In this document: positions 1 through 8,599 of the stretch, piece after piece
How positions within the stretch are numbered: the first letter of the stretch is position 1
Layout of the letters: every line of letters begins with the position of its first letter
Origin: JAOUEA01 sp035711865
GTDB lineage: Bacteria > Actinomycetota > UBA4738 > HRBIN12
DNA: 64,000 bases
NCBI GenBank assembly: GCA_035711865.1
Contig: DASTBT010000004.1
Span: 9,897-73,896, forward strand
Reading direction: 5' to 3'
Program-made: the position numbers and the translations under genes
Notes under the pieces: generated by a model
Databases searched by the model: none
Told to the model about the DNA's origin: nothing
What the model saw: the letters and a program-made list of their open reading frames with translations, nothing else

Positions 1-611
1 TGCGTGAACGCGGCCGCGATGCCGATCAGGAACAGCGCGGTGCGCGCTCCCCACGACGTGCGTGCCTCATGCACGAACGGGATCATCAGCGCGAGCAGGA
101 ACAGCACAGTGATGTTGTCGAGGTACCCGACGTAGGGAGTCGTGAGGAACAGCGCGACCGTCGCCAGCAGGGTGGTCAATACGACGAGCGGGTCTCGCCG
201 GGTCCGGAACCAGGCGGCGCCCAGCGCGAGGCCGGTGAGGATCGGCAGACCGATCATGAGGTAGGCGCTGAACGTGTAGCGATCGATGCCGACGACCTGC
301 TGCAGCAGCGCCCCAGCGAGCGGCACCGTGACCCGGTACCCCCCGGCGAACAATCCGTTCGGGCCCCACTCCTGGACGACACGCACCGGGTCGCCCTGCA
401 GGATCACCTGTGCCCGCCACGTGTACCACGCCGGGTCGCGTGTGGGCGCGGACAGGCTCGGGTCGACCAGGAACTTCCAGCCGAGCGCGAGCAGCATCAA
501 CAGCGCGAACCCGCCGACGACCCACCAGGAGCCCAGCCACCCCGGACCGGCGTTCCCGAGCGGGCCGGGTCGCTCGTCGGCCGGAGCCTGCATGCGGTCG
601 ATGGCCGTCAT
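1..611 (-). CDS. Multi-pass membrane protein, C-terminus cut by window edge
   Basis: The frame stays open from an ATG at 611 to the left edge and gives 203 residues without a stop. A polar, Pro-rich N-terminus of about 25 residues is followed by a membrane helix at about 27-48. An extracytoplasmic-looking loop at about 50-110 holds a DPAWYTWR segment, and further helices lie near 112-134, 142-160, 166-182 and 190-203. An acidic first loop after the first helix is reminiscent of GT-C glycosyltransferases, but no family signature is clear enough to name one. The gene points the same way as the phosphatase-like gene behind it, with a 129-nt gap that shows no obvious terminator. I do not recognise the family; it is certainly coding and membrane-bound, and its function is unknown. 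Confidence 0.6.
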   Translation of the reverse strand, partial: MTAIDRMQAPADERPGPLGNAGPGWLGSWWVVGGFALLMLLALGWKFLVDPSLSAPTRDPAWYTWRAQVILQGDPVRVVQEWGPNGLFAGGYRVTVPLAGALLQQVVGIDRYTFSAYLMIGLPILTGLALGAAWFRTRRDPLVVLTTLLATVALFLTTPYVGYLDNITVLFLLALMIPFVHEARTSWGARTALFLIGIAAAFT

Positions 612-740
612 CGTCGAGGAGCGGTCCTCTCTACGTCGGGGGAAGGTGGCTCGGGCACCCCACGGCCTCATCGTGGTCGTGGGAGCCGCCACAGGATAGC
701 CCAGCGAGGTCGCCGTGCCGGGAGCCGGTTCCACGCACGC

Positions 741-2396
741 TTACGTCTGCCTGGCCTCGGGAAGGCAGGGCAGATCCTGCATCAACGCGGAGGGGAACGC
801 CGCGGCCATGACCGTGTCGCCGTCCTGGCCGGCGTTCGGAACGATACCGCCGGCCGCCGTCTGGGCCTGTGTGAAGGTCATCATGAAGCGCGCCACCTCG
901 TCGACGCTGTGCCCGTTCGCCTCCAGCTCGTCCATGTTCAGGAACGCCTGCGTGGGCTGCATGAGATCGACGATGGGCGGACCGCCGGGGCGCCCGAACC
1001 GTCCGTTGATCAGCTCCTGCATCGGCCCGGTCGAGATCTGGAAGCCGCCGCTGACCGCGGGGTCCGGCATCGACGCGTGATCGGCGGTGACCACCATCGC
1101 CCACTCGCCCTCGCCGACGCGGCGGTCGAGGAACGTCACGAGGTCTTCCAAGGCGCGATCCTGCGCCGCGACGGCGTCTCGCATCTCGGGCGAGTTCATC
1201 GACCACACGTGGCTGACGTAGTCGATCGCCTTGAAGTTCAGGTACAGCAGGTCGGGCACCTGGTCGTCGCCGAACCCCTCCCGCCGGATCACCTGCTCCA
1301 CGACACGCTGCTGGTAGGGGGTGCGTGCGGGCGTGTCGAACCCTCGGAGCAGCTCGTCGATGTCGTTGTCCCGCCACCTGCCGTCGAGACTGCCGTCGGC
1401 CCGGTCGAGCACCTGCTTGTCGCGCTCGAAGCCCTCGACATCGTTCGCGTACCCGGCCAGCCGGTAATAGGGCGCATCCCGCTCAGGCAGGTTCCATTCG
1501 AAACCCTCGTCGGTCAGGGTCTCGCCCCCGATCACGGACCGCGTCAGTGCGATGTCGCGGTCGCCCCCCGAGTAGAAGGAGCCGTGTCCGAGCATGCCGA
1601 AGTGGATGTCGACCGTGCCCACGAGGCCGACGACCGGCCGGTTGTCCATCGCACGGTCGTACACGTCGGCGAGGGTCGGCTCGAGGAAGAACGTCGGGCC
1701 CGCGTTCCAGGGTGCAGTGATGCGGCCCGCGACCAGCATGTTGTGCCCGGTGAGGCCGTGGTGCTTCGGGAACGAACCCGTGCCGATCGTCGCGTGGATC
1801 TGCGCCGTGCTCGTGGGTGAGGAGCCCACGGTCGCATCCGTGTACCACGTGCCCCCCGGGATCAGCGAGGTGGTGAAGGGCAATGCGTCGGCATGCGCCT
1901 CGAGCACGTTGATGCCGGCGGCGTCCCAGACCATCGTCACGATCAGCCTCGGGACCGCACGCTCACGATCCGGCAGCAAGGCCTCGGTCATCGGCTGGCC
2001 GTCGGGCGCCGAGAAGCCATCGAACTTCAGCAGCCTGGCCGCCGTGGACGCGATGCCGGCCGACGTCACGGGCCGGTGGACCTCGCCCAGGCGCTCGATG
2101 AAACCGGGGCCGTACCAGAACATCGGCACCGTCTGCATGTAGTCCCAGGGCCCCACGTGCGGCAGCCCCGAGCCCACGAAGTTCGGTTCCTCGGGCACGA
2201 AGCTGAGCTGGGCCCCTCGGTCGGGACGCCACCCACGCCAGGTGCGGAGCAGTTGTTCGTGGGGAAGCGAGCACGCGATCTCCACCAGGTCGTCGGGGAC
2301 GGCCTGCGCGCCGGCATCGGTCTGCGGACGCAACACCGCGGTGGCGGTGAGCACCGACACGAGGGCGAGCAACGGAAGGACACGGCGGGGGGGCAT
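741..2396 (-). CDS. Secreted alkaline-phosphatase-superfamily hydrolase (type I phosphodiesterase-like)
   Basis: This is a 551-residue protein with a signal peptide (about residues 1-32, ending DAGAQA). An unusual N-terminal block (about 80-140) carries VPMFWYGPGF and a TSAGIASTAARLL helix, elements that normally sit at the C-terminus of alkaline-phosphatase-fold enzymes. The catalytic core follows: the first metal Asp in MVWDAAG (about D158), the nucleophile region SSPTSTAQIHATIGTG (about 192-207), then NFKAIDYVSHVW and VVTADHASMPD with the second-site Asp/His ligands. It probably cleaves phosphoester or phosphodiester bonds outside the cell. The longer open frame reaching 3902 is antisense shadow of the divergent paralogue, so the first ATG before a signal peptide (2396) was chosen. 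The substrate is unknown. Confidence 0.82.
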   Translation of the reverse strand: MPPRRVLPLLALVSVLTATAVLRPQTDAGAQAVPDDLVEIACSLPHEQLLRTWRGWRPDRGAQLSFVPEEPNFVGSGLPHVGPWDYMQTVPMFWYGPGFIERLGEVHRPVTSAGIASTAARLLKFDGFSAPDGQPMTEALLPDRERAVPRLIVTMVWDAAGINVLEAHADALPFTTSLIPGGTWYTDATVGSSPTSTAQIHATIGTGSFPKHHGLTGHNMLVAGRITAPWNAGPTFFLEPTLADVYDRAMDNRPVVGLVGTVDIHFGMLGHGSFYSGGDRDIALTRSVIGGETLTDEGFEWNLPERDAPYYRLAGYANDVEGFERDKQVLDRADGSLDGRWRDNDIDELLRGFDTPARTPYQQRVVEQVIRREGFGDDQVPDLLYLNFKAIDYVSHVWSMNSPEMRDAVAAQDRALEDLVTFLDRRVGEGEWAMVVTADHASMPDPAVSGGFQISTGPMQELINGRFGRPGGPPIVDLMQPTQAFLNMDELEANGHSVDEVARFMMTFTQAQTAAGGIVPNAGQDGDTVMAAAFPSALMQDLPCLPEARQT

Positions 2397-2504
2397 CAGG
2401 TGGGCATAGGGAACACGACCCCGCCGGGGGGCGACAACGACCCCGTCGTGGAGAGTCTGTGACGACCGACGGGTTCGCGGTCGCCGAGGCGGTACCGTGT
2501 CGAA

Positions 2505-3848
2505 GTGTTCCTCGGCGGTCGGCTCTCGAGGCTCCTGCTGGTCCTGGCCCTCGTCGGGGCACCGGCGCTGGTCCTCCGCATCCTCTGCGTGGGCGGGAGC
2601 TGCCACACGCCGGCAGCCCGGGCGCAGGGCGACGTGCCGTTCTGCTCGCTCCCGAAAGAGCTGCGCCGATCGATCGCCGCAGGCTTCCGCGAAGGCCGCT
2701 CGCCCGAAGTGATGGGGGCGACGGCCGGCCCAGGCACGGTGCGGACCACCTTCGGGAAGTCGGGCGTCGTGCCCTGGCCGGGTGGCACCGGGACCGGCGC
2801 CACGCCGGCACGGCCTGACGATCGGGTGCCACTCGTCTTCTTCGGTGGTGGAGTAGCTCCGCATGCGATCTCCGACGGTGTTCTCCTCGATTCGGTCGCA
2901 CCTACGCTCGAAGAGATCGTTGGGATCCGCCGCGACCACCCGAACGTGCGAACCGGTGAAGCGATCGTCGGCGTGGCGGAAGATGCAGGGGCCTCTCCGC
3001 TCGTCGTGCTCATCGCCTGGAAGGGCCTCGGCACCCCCGACCTCGAGACGAGCCCCGAGGCATGGCCGTTCCTGCGTCGCGCGATCCGGACCGGCGCCGG
3101 CACGACCGAGGCGACGACGGGATCGTTGCCGCTCGACCCGGCTGCGACGCTGACCACCATCGGCTCCGGTGCCCTGCCGGCTTCGCACGGGATCACCGGA
3201 ACGCTCGTGCGAGATGTCGAGGGTGAGGTGCGGCGCGCCTGGTCGGGTCGGGACGCAGGATCGGTCATCGCGACGTTCGCCGATGACCTCGATCGGGATC
3301 GGGGCGGTGAACCGCGCATCGCCGCGGTCCTGACCGACCCAACCGATCGTGGGATCGTCGGCGACGGCTGGTACCTCGATGGGACCGACCACGACACGAT
3401 CGTGCAGGAAGAGCGTCCGGCTCGGCACGTTCGCCTCGCGCGAGCGATCGTTGGCTCCGAGCGGCTCGGGCGAGATCGTGAGACCGACCTGCTGGGTGTC
3501 GTGCTCGCCGGCTCCGTCGAGCAGGTCGATTCGACGACCTCCGACCTCGTGGATGCTGTCCGTCGGCTGGTCCCAGACACGACGTTCGTCGTCGCCGGAA
3601 CGGGCTCGAACACGGGGACGGGAGGGATCGAAGCGGCGGCCCTCAGCGCCCGCGTGGACCAAGCGATGGGCGCGCCGGTCGTTCAGCGTGCCGCCGCCGA
3701 CGGCCTCTTCCTGGAGCGAGACGTCCTCGTGGAGCGTCGGCTCACCACCCAGGCCGTCGCCGATGCCCTCCGGTCGAGCGGGCGAGGCGAACCACTGTTC
3801 GCCGACGTGTACCCGTCGTTCGCCGTCGCCCTCTCCCGGTACTGCTGA
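2505..3848 (+). CDS. Alkaline-phosphatase-fold paralogue, probably catalytically impaired
   Basis: This 447-residue protein is divergent from, and clearly related to, the phosphatase gene on its left. An N-terminal membrane/signal segment (about 8-26) is followed by CSLPKELRR, the VPLVFFGGGV ... DSVAPTLEEIVGI block, a core start PLVVLIAWKGLG, and a nucleophile-like segment DPAATLTTIGSG followed by ALPASHG. The Asp that binds the first metal in the neighbour (WDAAG) is Lys here (WKGLG), and I find no DH or D-x-x-x-H second metal site in the C-terminal third. The start is GTG at 2505, because no ATG lies upstream in frame before the divergent gene; the Shine-Dalgarno is weak. It overlaps the next gene by 1 nt (TGATG). 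A structural or regulatory role is likely, but unproven. Confidence 0.7.
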   Translation: MFLGGRLSRLLLVLALVGAPALVLRILCVGGSCHTPAARAQGDVPFCSLPKELRRSIAAGFREGRSPEVMGATAGPGTVRTTFGKSGVVPWPGGTGTGATPARPDDRVPLVFFGGGVAPHAISDGVLLDSVAPTLEEIVGIRRDHPNVRTGEAIVGVAEDAGASPLVVLIAWKGLGTPDLETSPEAWPFLRRAIRTGAGTTEATTGSLPLDPAATLTTIGSGALPASHGITGTLVRDVEGEVRRAWSGRDAGSVIATFADDLDRDRGGEPRIAAVLTDPTDRGIVGDGWYLDGTDHDTIVQEERPARHVRLARAIVGSERLGRDRETDLLGVVLAGSVEQVDSTTSDLVDAVRRLVPDTTFVVAGTGSNTGTGGIEAAALSARVDQAMGAPVVQRAAADGLFLERDVLVERRLTTQAVADALRSSGRGEPLFADVYPSFAVALSRYC

Positions 3849-4870
3849 TGTCGACCGATATCGAACCCCGAGCCGCCCGGACGTCTTCGGTTCCCAGCGC
3901 ACGCACCCGACCTCCCGTCGGCTGGGTGCTCATCACGCTCGTCGGGGTCGCGATCGTGGTCCGTGCCGCCGACCCAGCGGACCTGCCGTGGCTGCGGAAC
4001 CTCATGATCGTGTTCGGCTCCCTGCTGGTCGAGGCGATGCCGTTCATCCTGCTGGGCGCGACCGTATCGGCCGCCATCGAGGTACTTGTACCCGCCACGG
4101 CCTTCGCTCGCATCGCGCTGCTCCCTCGCGCTCTGCAACTCCCCGCGGCGGCCGCAGCGGGTGTTGCGTTTCCTGTCTGCGAGTGCGGCTCGGTCCCCGT
4201 GGCGCGGCGGCTCGCTGCCAAGGGCCTGTCGCCGGGCGCGGCCGTCACGTTCATGCTCGCGGCACCCATCGTGAATCCCGTCGTCGTGGCCTCCACCTTC
4301 GTCGCCTACCGGGGCCGAGACACGCTCTGGCTCATGGTGCTCGGCCGGCTCGCTCTCGGCTTCGTCGTGGCGATGACGGTGGGCTGGGTCATGGGGCGGC
4401 TGCACGCCGGCGAGTTGCTGCGCGCCCGCGCAGGCTCGGGCGGCGCTCACGACGGCGTTGGCGATGAGCCACGATGGAGGCGATTCTTCGGGCACCTGGC
4501 AGGCGACATGGTCTTCATGACGAGGTTCCTGATCGTGGGTGCGGCCTTGGCGGCCGCCATCCAGACGTTCGTGCCTCGATCGATGGTGGACGGACTGGCC
4601 GACCTGCCGGTGATCAGCCTGATCGCGATGATGGGGCTCGCGTTCGTGATGTCGCTGTGTTCGGAGTCCGACGCGTTCGTGGCCGCGTCGTTCACAGCGT
4701 TCGGTCCTGCCTCGCAGCTCGCCTTCCTCGTGTTCGGCCCGATGGCGGACCTGAAGCTCGCGGCCCTGTATGCGGGCTCGTACCGACAGGGGTTCGTCCG
4801 CACGGTGATCGTCGTCGTGGGTGCGACGACGCTGGTCGCGACGCTGTGGATCCAGGTGATCTGGGGATGA
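3848..4870 (+). CDS. YraQ/UPF0718-type permease (DUF318)
   Basis: The product is a 340-residue integral membrane protein with about eight helices. Two cysteine motifs typical of the YraQ/ArsP-like permease family are present: CECGSVPVARRL at C111/C113 and CSESDAF at C271. A soluble loop at about 185-210 separates the two halves. The family includes the organoarsenical exporter ArsP, but most members pair with a YcgQ/TIGR03943 partner, as here, and their cargo is not established. The gene begins inside the stop codon of the phosphatase paralogue and its own stop overlaps the start of the partner (ATGA), so the three genes are translationally linked. Confidence 0.85.
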   Translation: MSTDIEPRAARTSSVPSARTRPPVGWVLITLVGVAIVVRAADPADLPWLRNLMIVFGSLLVEAMPFILLGATVSAAIEVLVPATAFARIALLPRALQLPAAAAAGVAFPVCECGSVPVARRLAAKGLSPGAAVTFMLAAPIVNPVVVASTFVAYRGRDTLWLMVLGRLALGFVVAMTVGWVMGRLHAGELLRARAGSGGAHDGVGDEPRWRRFFGHLAGDMVFMTRFLIVGAALAAAIQTFVPRSMVDGLADLPVISLIAMMGLAFVMSLCSESDAFVAASFTAFGPASQLAFLVFGPMADLKLAALYAGSYRQGFVRTVIVVVGATTLVATLWIQVIWG

Positions 4871-5571
4871 GGCCGACGGACCGGCGGTTCAGTGGCATCC
4901 GCGTCGCGGCCGGTCTCGTGCTCTGCGCATGGGCGGGTCTGTTCTGGTTCCTGCTCGCTTCGGACCGAACGTCGCTCTATCTGTCGGGGCGTACGGCGTG
5001 GCTCGTACCGGTCGGCGCCGTGCTCGCGACCATCGCAGGCATCGGTCGCCTCGCATCGGCTCGCGTGCCCCACCCGGAACCGCTCGGTGCGCGAGAGACC
5101 TGGGTGCTCGGCGGGATCGTGCTTCCGGTCGTGCTGCTGATCGCGTTGCCGCCCGCGACGCTCGACTCCTTCGCGGTGAGGCAACGGTCGGCTTCGACGG
5201 GAATCGGCTCGAGCGCCCGCATCGTGGACGGCCCGATCGACCTGGTCGACGTGGCCGCGGCACAGGCGGTTGCCGAGGCGGAGCAAGCCCTGCGCGCACG
5301 AGCGGGCGAGCGTGTCACCCTCGACGGGTTCGTCACCCAGGACCCGGGCGAGGCCGATCGCTTCAGGCTCACACGATTCGTCATCACGTGTTGCGTGGCC
5401 GACGCGACGATCAGCTCCGTCACCGTGGTCGACGCGCCTCCCGGATCGTTCGCCACCGACCGATGGGTGCGGGTCACCGGCCCCATCTACCCACTGGGTG
5501 GGAACGTCTTCGTGCAGGCGGAGTCGGTCCGGCAGATCGAACAGCCGGCAGACCCCTACCTCACGCCGTGA
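4867..5571 (+). CDS. TIGR03943/DUF1980 (YcgQ-type) partner protein
   Basis: The protein has 234 residues. Two or three N-terminal membrane helices (about 10-28, 34-52, 74-95) are followed by an extracytoplasmic beta-rich domain with the family hallmark VITCCVADA (C175, C176). Members of this family almost always sit next to a YraQ-type permease and are thought to form a two-component membrane complex with it (known in Streptococcus mutans as SMU_746c/747c, linked there to acid tolerance). The ATG overlaps the stop of the permease by 4 nt. The much longer frame open upstream of 4867 is shadow of the permease gene. Confidence 0.85.
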   Translation: MRPTDRRFSGIRVAAGLVLCAWAGLFWFLLASDRTSLYLSGRTAWLVPVGAVLATIAGIGRLASARVPHPEPLGARETWVLGGIVLPVVLLIALPPATLDSFAVRQRSASTGIGSSARIVDGPIDLVDVAAAQAVAEAEQALRARAGERVTLDGFVTQDPGEADRFRLTRFVITCCVADATISSVTVVDAPPGSFATDRWVRVTGPIYPLGGNVFVQAESVRQIEQPADPYLTP

Positions 5572-5630
5572 GCCAAGGCCGGCATGGACACCCGAGGCAC
5601 GGTCCGGTGGATGTCGGTCGTGAGCGACGC

Positions 5631-6856
5631 TCACGCGGCGAGAGCGATCGGATCGCCACGCTCCGCGCGCGAGGCGACGGTTGCCGCCAGCCAGGTCGTG
5701 ACCGGCATCGCTGCGACGAGTCCGATCGAGCCGACCAGGTGCGGACGATCTCTGTCGCCAGGATCTCGCTTCCGACGAGCTGTCCGAGGGGCTGACCCGA
5801 GAGCTGGAACAGGATCAGCAGCGGGAGCGATGCGCCCGCGTACGCGAGTGCGAGCGTGTTGACGATCGAGCCGACGTGGTCCCGGCCGACGCGCATCCCC
5901 GATCTGAACAGCCCTCGGGCGTCGAGCTCGGGATCGGCGGCCCGGATCTCCCAGACGCCCGACGTCTGCGTGACCGCGACATCGTCGATCGCACCGAGCG
6001 CCCCGATCACGATGCCGGCGAGCAACAGGCCGGCGAGATCGATCTCGACGGCTTGGACGATGAAGGCGGACTCCGACGCAAGGCGCGAGAGTCTGGCGAG
6101 CGGCGTCCAGATCGATGACAGCACCAGGATCAGACCGACCCCGGTGAGCGTGCCGAGCACGGCGACAGTGGTGTGTCCCCTGAACCCGCGAGCCAGATAG
6201 AGCACGACGAACCCGATCGCGCCGGCCCCGATCGAGGCGACGAGGATCGGCGAGCTGCCTTCGAGGATCGCCGGGATCACGAAGGCGAGCAGGATCACCA
6301 CCGAGACCGCGAGCCCCACTAATGCCGCGAGTCCCAGCAGGCGTCCGAGCAGCACGACCAGACCACCGAATATCAGGGCCAGCCAGAGCTGAGACGGGGA
6401 GCGGATCCGATCGAGAAGCCGTAAGGTACTCTCGGGATCTCAGCGGGCGGTCGCTCCAGCAGGGCCTCTTCGTCGACGGCGAGATCGGGCGACGAAGGGA
6501 TGTCCGGCAATTCGAGCCTCACCCTCATGCCTCGATCGGGTCCCTCCCTGACGAAGAGAGCGATGCCCCTGCAGCTGGGTGCGCCCAGGGCAGTTGACGG
6601 CGCCGCCCCTTGGCCCCCAGCTGCACCGGTCGTGGAACCGCAGGGAGCGATCTCGATGGAGGAGACCCTGGCCGGCACGATCTCGCCCCTGCGGAGCACC
6701 TCGGCGCTGTTGGAGCGCTCGAGCTCACCCGGCCAACAGCAGCACCATCCCCGCGGCGATCGTGGTCGCGATCGCGATGATCAGTCCGGTCAGCACTGGA
6801 TCCGCCGACGTCCGATGTTCGGTGTGAGCCACACCGCCAACGTAATGGCCGCTCAT
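5631..6856 (-). pseudogene. YibE/F-family membrane protein broken by three frameshifts
   Basis: Three frames read in turn give a complete YibE/F protein of about 408 residues, the usual family length. Frame one (ATG at 6856) encodes an N-terminal helix VLTGLIIAIATTIAAG and stops at 6725-6727. Frame two continues with GELERSNSAEVLRRGEIVPARV and runs to LERPPAEIPRVPYGF near 6412. Frame three carries LWLALIFGGLVVLLGR, LGTLTGVGLILVLS, GALGAIDDVAVTQTS and GRDHVGSIVNTLALAYAGAS and breaks near 5735-5741. Restoring one base there gives LVGSIGLVAAMPVTTWLAA and a stop at 5631. Each break is a single-base loss (or a two-base gain). It is either a genuine pseudogene or an indel-rich patch of assembly; nearby genes are intact. 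Confidence 0.8.
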
Positions 6857-6985
6857 CCACGATGCATCTACCTAGGACCTTCTCCGCAGCGGTGAGTACG
6901 TAGCTCCTCGCGATCGACCTCAAGCGAGCCCCCCTCGCTCGCCGACACGCCAGGCACATGGATGCGCAGGAAGCGGAGAAAACGG

Positions 6986-7777
6986 ATGATGCAGGGGGGA
7001 ACGGCGCAAAGGGTCCTGGCGATCGGTGTGGCAGGTTGCGTCCTGCTGGCGGGCCTGATCGCCGCTGCCAACGCGGAGTCGTCGGTCAAGGTCGCGCTGC
7101 GACAGAAGCACGACATCCAGGCCCGGATCGACGAGCTCCATGAGACGCGCCGCGTCCGTCGGGTCGAACTGCACCAGCGGATCAAGAAGGCGCAGGCCCT
7201 GCTCCGCGACGCACCGGGCGTCTCTAGGGTCGGAGATCAGGAGCGGGTGCGAGAGTTCCGTCAGCGTCAGCTCAAGGAGATCGCGAAGGCCCGTGCTCGC
7301 GAGCGCCGGCTGATCAAGAACATCCGCAAGCGGGTGCTGGTACTCCGAGCGAAGCGATACGACATCGCTTCATGGATCGCCTCCTTGCCGCTGCAGCGCT
7401 GTCCCGTGGCGGGATCCCCGGTCGTGTCCGACAACTTCGGAGTGATCCGAGAGATGCCGGGAACGCCGCGGCACATCCACCAAGGCAACGACATCATGGC
7501 GCCGACCGGGACCCCGATCGTGGCCCCGTTCGACGGCGAGGCCGTCGCAGGCCAAAACTACCTCGGCGGCCAGTCCGTGCACGTGTACGGCGCGGCCGGC
7601 TACGTCTACAACGCTCATCTCTCCTCGTACGGCAAGCTGGGAGCCGTGGAGGCCGGCGACGTGATCGGATACGTGGGGGTCACCGGGAACGCGACGGCCC
7701 CGCACAACCACTTCGAATGGCATCCGGGGGACGGGCCCGCGGTCGATCCGTTCCAGTTCCTCGTCGTGGTGTGCTGA
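6986..7777 (+). CDS. M23-family (LytM) peptidase with coiled-coil N-terminus
   Basis: The product is a probable secreted or membrane-tethered cell-wall endopeptidase of 263 residues. An uncleaved or cleaved N-terminal hydrophobic segment (about 10-31) is followed by a highly charged coiled coil (about 33-125, rich in Lys/Arg/Glu). The catalytic domain carries H165-x3-D169 (HQGND), H211 (YNAHLSSYG) and H240-x-H242 (HNHFEW), the full zinc/catalytic set. The ATG at 6986 is preferred because GGAGA lies 7-8 nt upstream; an in-frame ATG at 6962 would add eight basic residues. The last 11 codons are repeated, degenerated, at about 8412, which marks a duplication at this locus. It lies convergent to a fragment of the zur gene. 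Confidence 0.85.
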   Translation: MMQGGTAQRVLAIGVAGCVLLAGLIAAANAESSVKVALRQKHDIQARIDELHETRRVRRVELHQRIKKAQALLRDAPGVSRVGDQERVREFRQRQLKEIAKARARERRLIKNIRKRVLVLRAKRYDIASWIASLPLQRCPVAGSPVVSDNFGVIREMPGTPRHIHQGNDIMAPTGTPIVAPFDGEAVAGQNYLGGQSVHVYGAAGYVYNAHLSSYGKLGAVEAGDVIGYVGVTGNATAPHNHFEWHPGDGPAVDPFQFLVVVC

Positions 7778-7928
7778 TCGTCGAGACGACCGACTACGTG
7801 CAGGCACGACAGGTGCCGATCAGGCCCAGGCGATGGCGGACCTGGGCGAACCCGCTGCGCTTGGCGAGCCGGTCGGCCGTGCGGTCCATCGTGGACTCGA
7901 CGTGCGAGGGGATCGCACGTCTTCCACC
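7741..7928. repeat. Direct repeat copy A (188 bp)
   Basis: This segment matches 8412-8599 over its whole length, at an offset of 670-671 bp, with about 85-90 percent identity by eye and only compensating 1-nt indels. Copy A contains the intact last codons of the M23 peptidase gene, a short intergenic stretch and a truncated 3' end of zur. Homology stops abruptly after the shared CTTCCACC at 7928. The simplest reading is a tandem duplication across the M23/zur convergent junction, followed by loss of most of the extra DNA. Confidence 0.9.
7794..7928 (-). pseudogene. zur 3' fragment (C-terminal ~45 codons)
   Basis: Read on the minus strand this stretch encodes the tail of a Fur-family protein, ending in the CRAC metal-site motif and a TAG. 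It corresponds to the last third of the intact zur gene at 8464-8907. There is no start, no DNA-binding domain and no first Cys pair. It therefore cannot make a working regulator and is a by-product of the local duplication. Confidence 0.85.
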
Positions 7929-8411
7929 ATGGGCTTCGGTAGGTGGACATCCACGAGAACCTCACGCAAGCGCAGATCCGTCGCTCCCCGCAGGTCTCCC
8001 AACCGCGGCTGATCTTCGAGCACCCGAAGACGGCCTAGCGGGAACGCTAGACCTCTCGGCTCGGTGGCGGCCGCCGGGTCACCACGTCGTCGTCGATCGT
8101 GTCGAGGACGGCCGATGCACCCCGACTAACTCACCTGAACGTCGTATCGATCTCGTTAGGTCGAGGGCTTTCGAAGCTGTGGTTCCAAGACCTGCGCCAC
8201 GCGCATGCCACGCTGATGCACTCCAGGGCGGCCGCCCCAACGACGACCCGCCCGCTTGGAAGTCGCCCTGCTCAGCTGCGCCGAGTAAAGCCTGATGAGT
8301 CCTGCCGCGCCAAGCACGTATAGGGCCGACTCACTCATGCAGCGGGCACACATCTCGTAGAGGATACGGCGGCGGCGCCATCCTAGGCTAGCCCCGGGGA
8401 AACGGGCTCGC
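7929..8411. other. Decayed intergenic stretch between the repeat copies
   Basis: About 480 nt separate the two copies of the direct repeat. I find no convincing intact gene on either strand: open frames are short, lack Shine-Dalgarno sequences and show no family motif, apart from the integrase relic at 8177-8262. The base composition appears somewhat less GC-rich than the flanking genes. It looks like remains of inserted DNA. Confidence 0.6.
8177..8262 (+). pseudogene. Tyrosine recombinase (phage integrase) C-terminal relic
   Basis: One frame reads LWFQDLRHAHATLMH, which matches the conserved box II of tyrosine recombinases (consensus F-H-D-L-R-H-T-H-A-T-L-L). The catalytic Arg and the downstream His of that box are kept, and the first box His is Gln. 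After about 15 codons the similarity moves to another frame (LQGGRPNDDPPAW, compared with L-x-A-G-V-H-P-K-V-V) and then fades. There is no start, no N-terminal domain and no catalytic Tyr. It is a short relic suggesting an old integrative element at the duplicated locus. Confidence 0.5.
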
Positions 8412-8599
8412 GCTCGATCCGTTCCAGTTCTCTCTGTGGTGGGCTGATCGCCGGGACGACCGACTACGCGCAGGCGCGACAGGTGCCGATCAGGTCCAGG
8501 CGGTGGCGGACCTGGGCGAACCCGCTGCGTTTGGCGAGCCGGTCGGCCGTTCGGTCCACGGTGGACTCGACGTGCGAGGGGATCGTGACGTCTTCCACC
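8412..8599. repeat. Direct repeat copy B (188 bp)
   Basis: Partner of 7741-7928. Here the first ~36 nt are a degenerate copy of the end of the M23 gene (LDPFQF then a 1-nt shift), followed by the intact 3' end of zur from 8464. Copy B therefore has the working zur end and a dead M23 end, the mirror image of copy A, as expected for a partly deleted tandem duplication. Confidence 0.9.

Noticed and set aside
69..1820. Open frame of 583 codons on the plus strand
   Set aside because: Antisense to the membrane protein and phosphatase genes; composition is low-complexity and no motif is visible.
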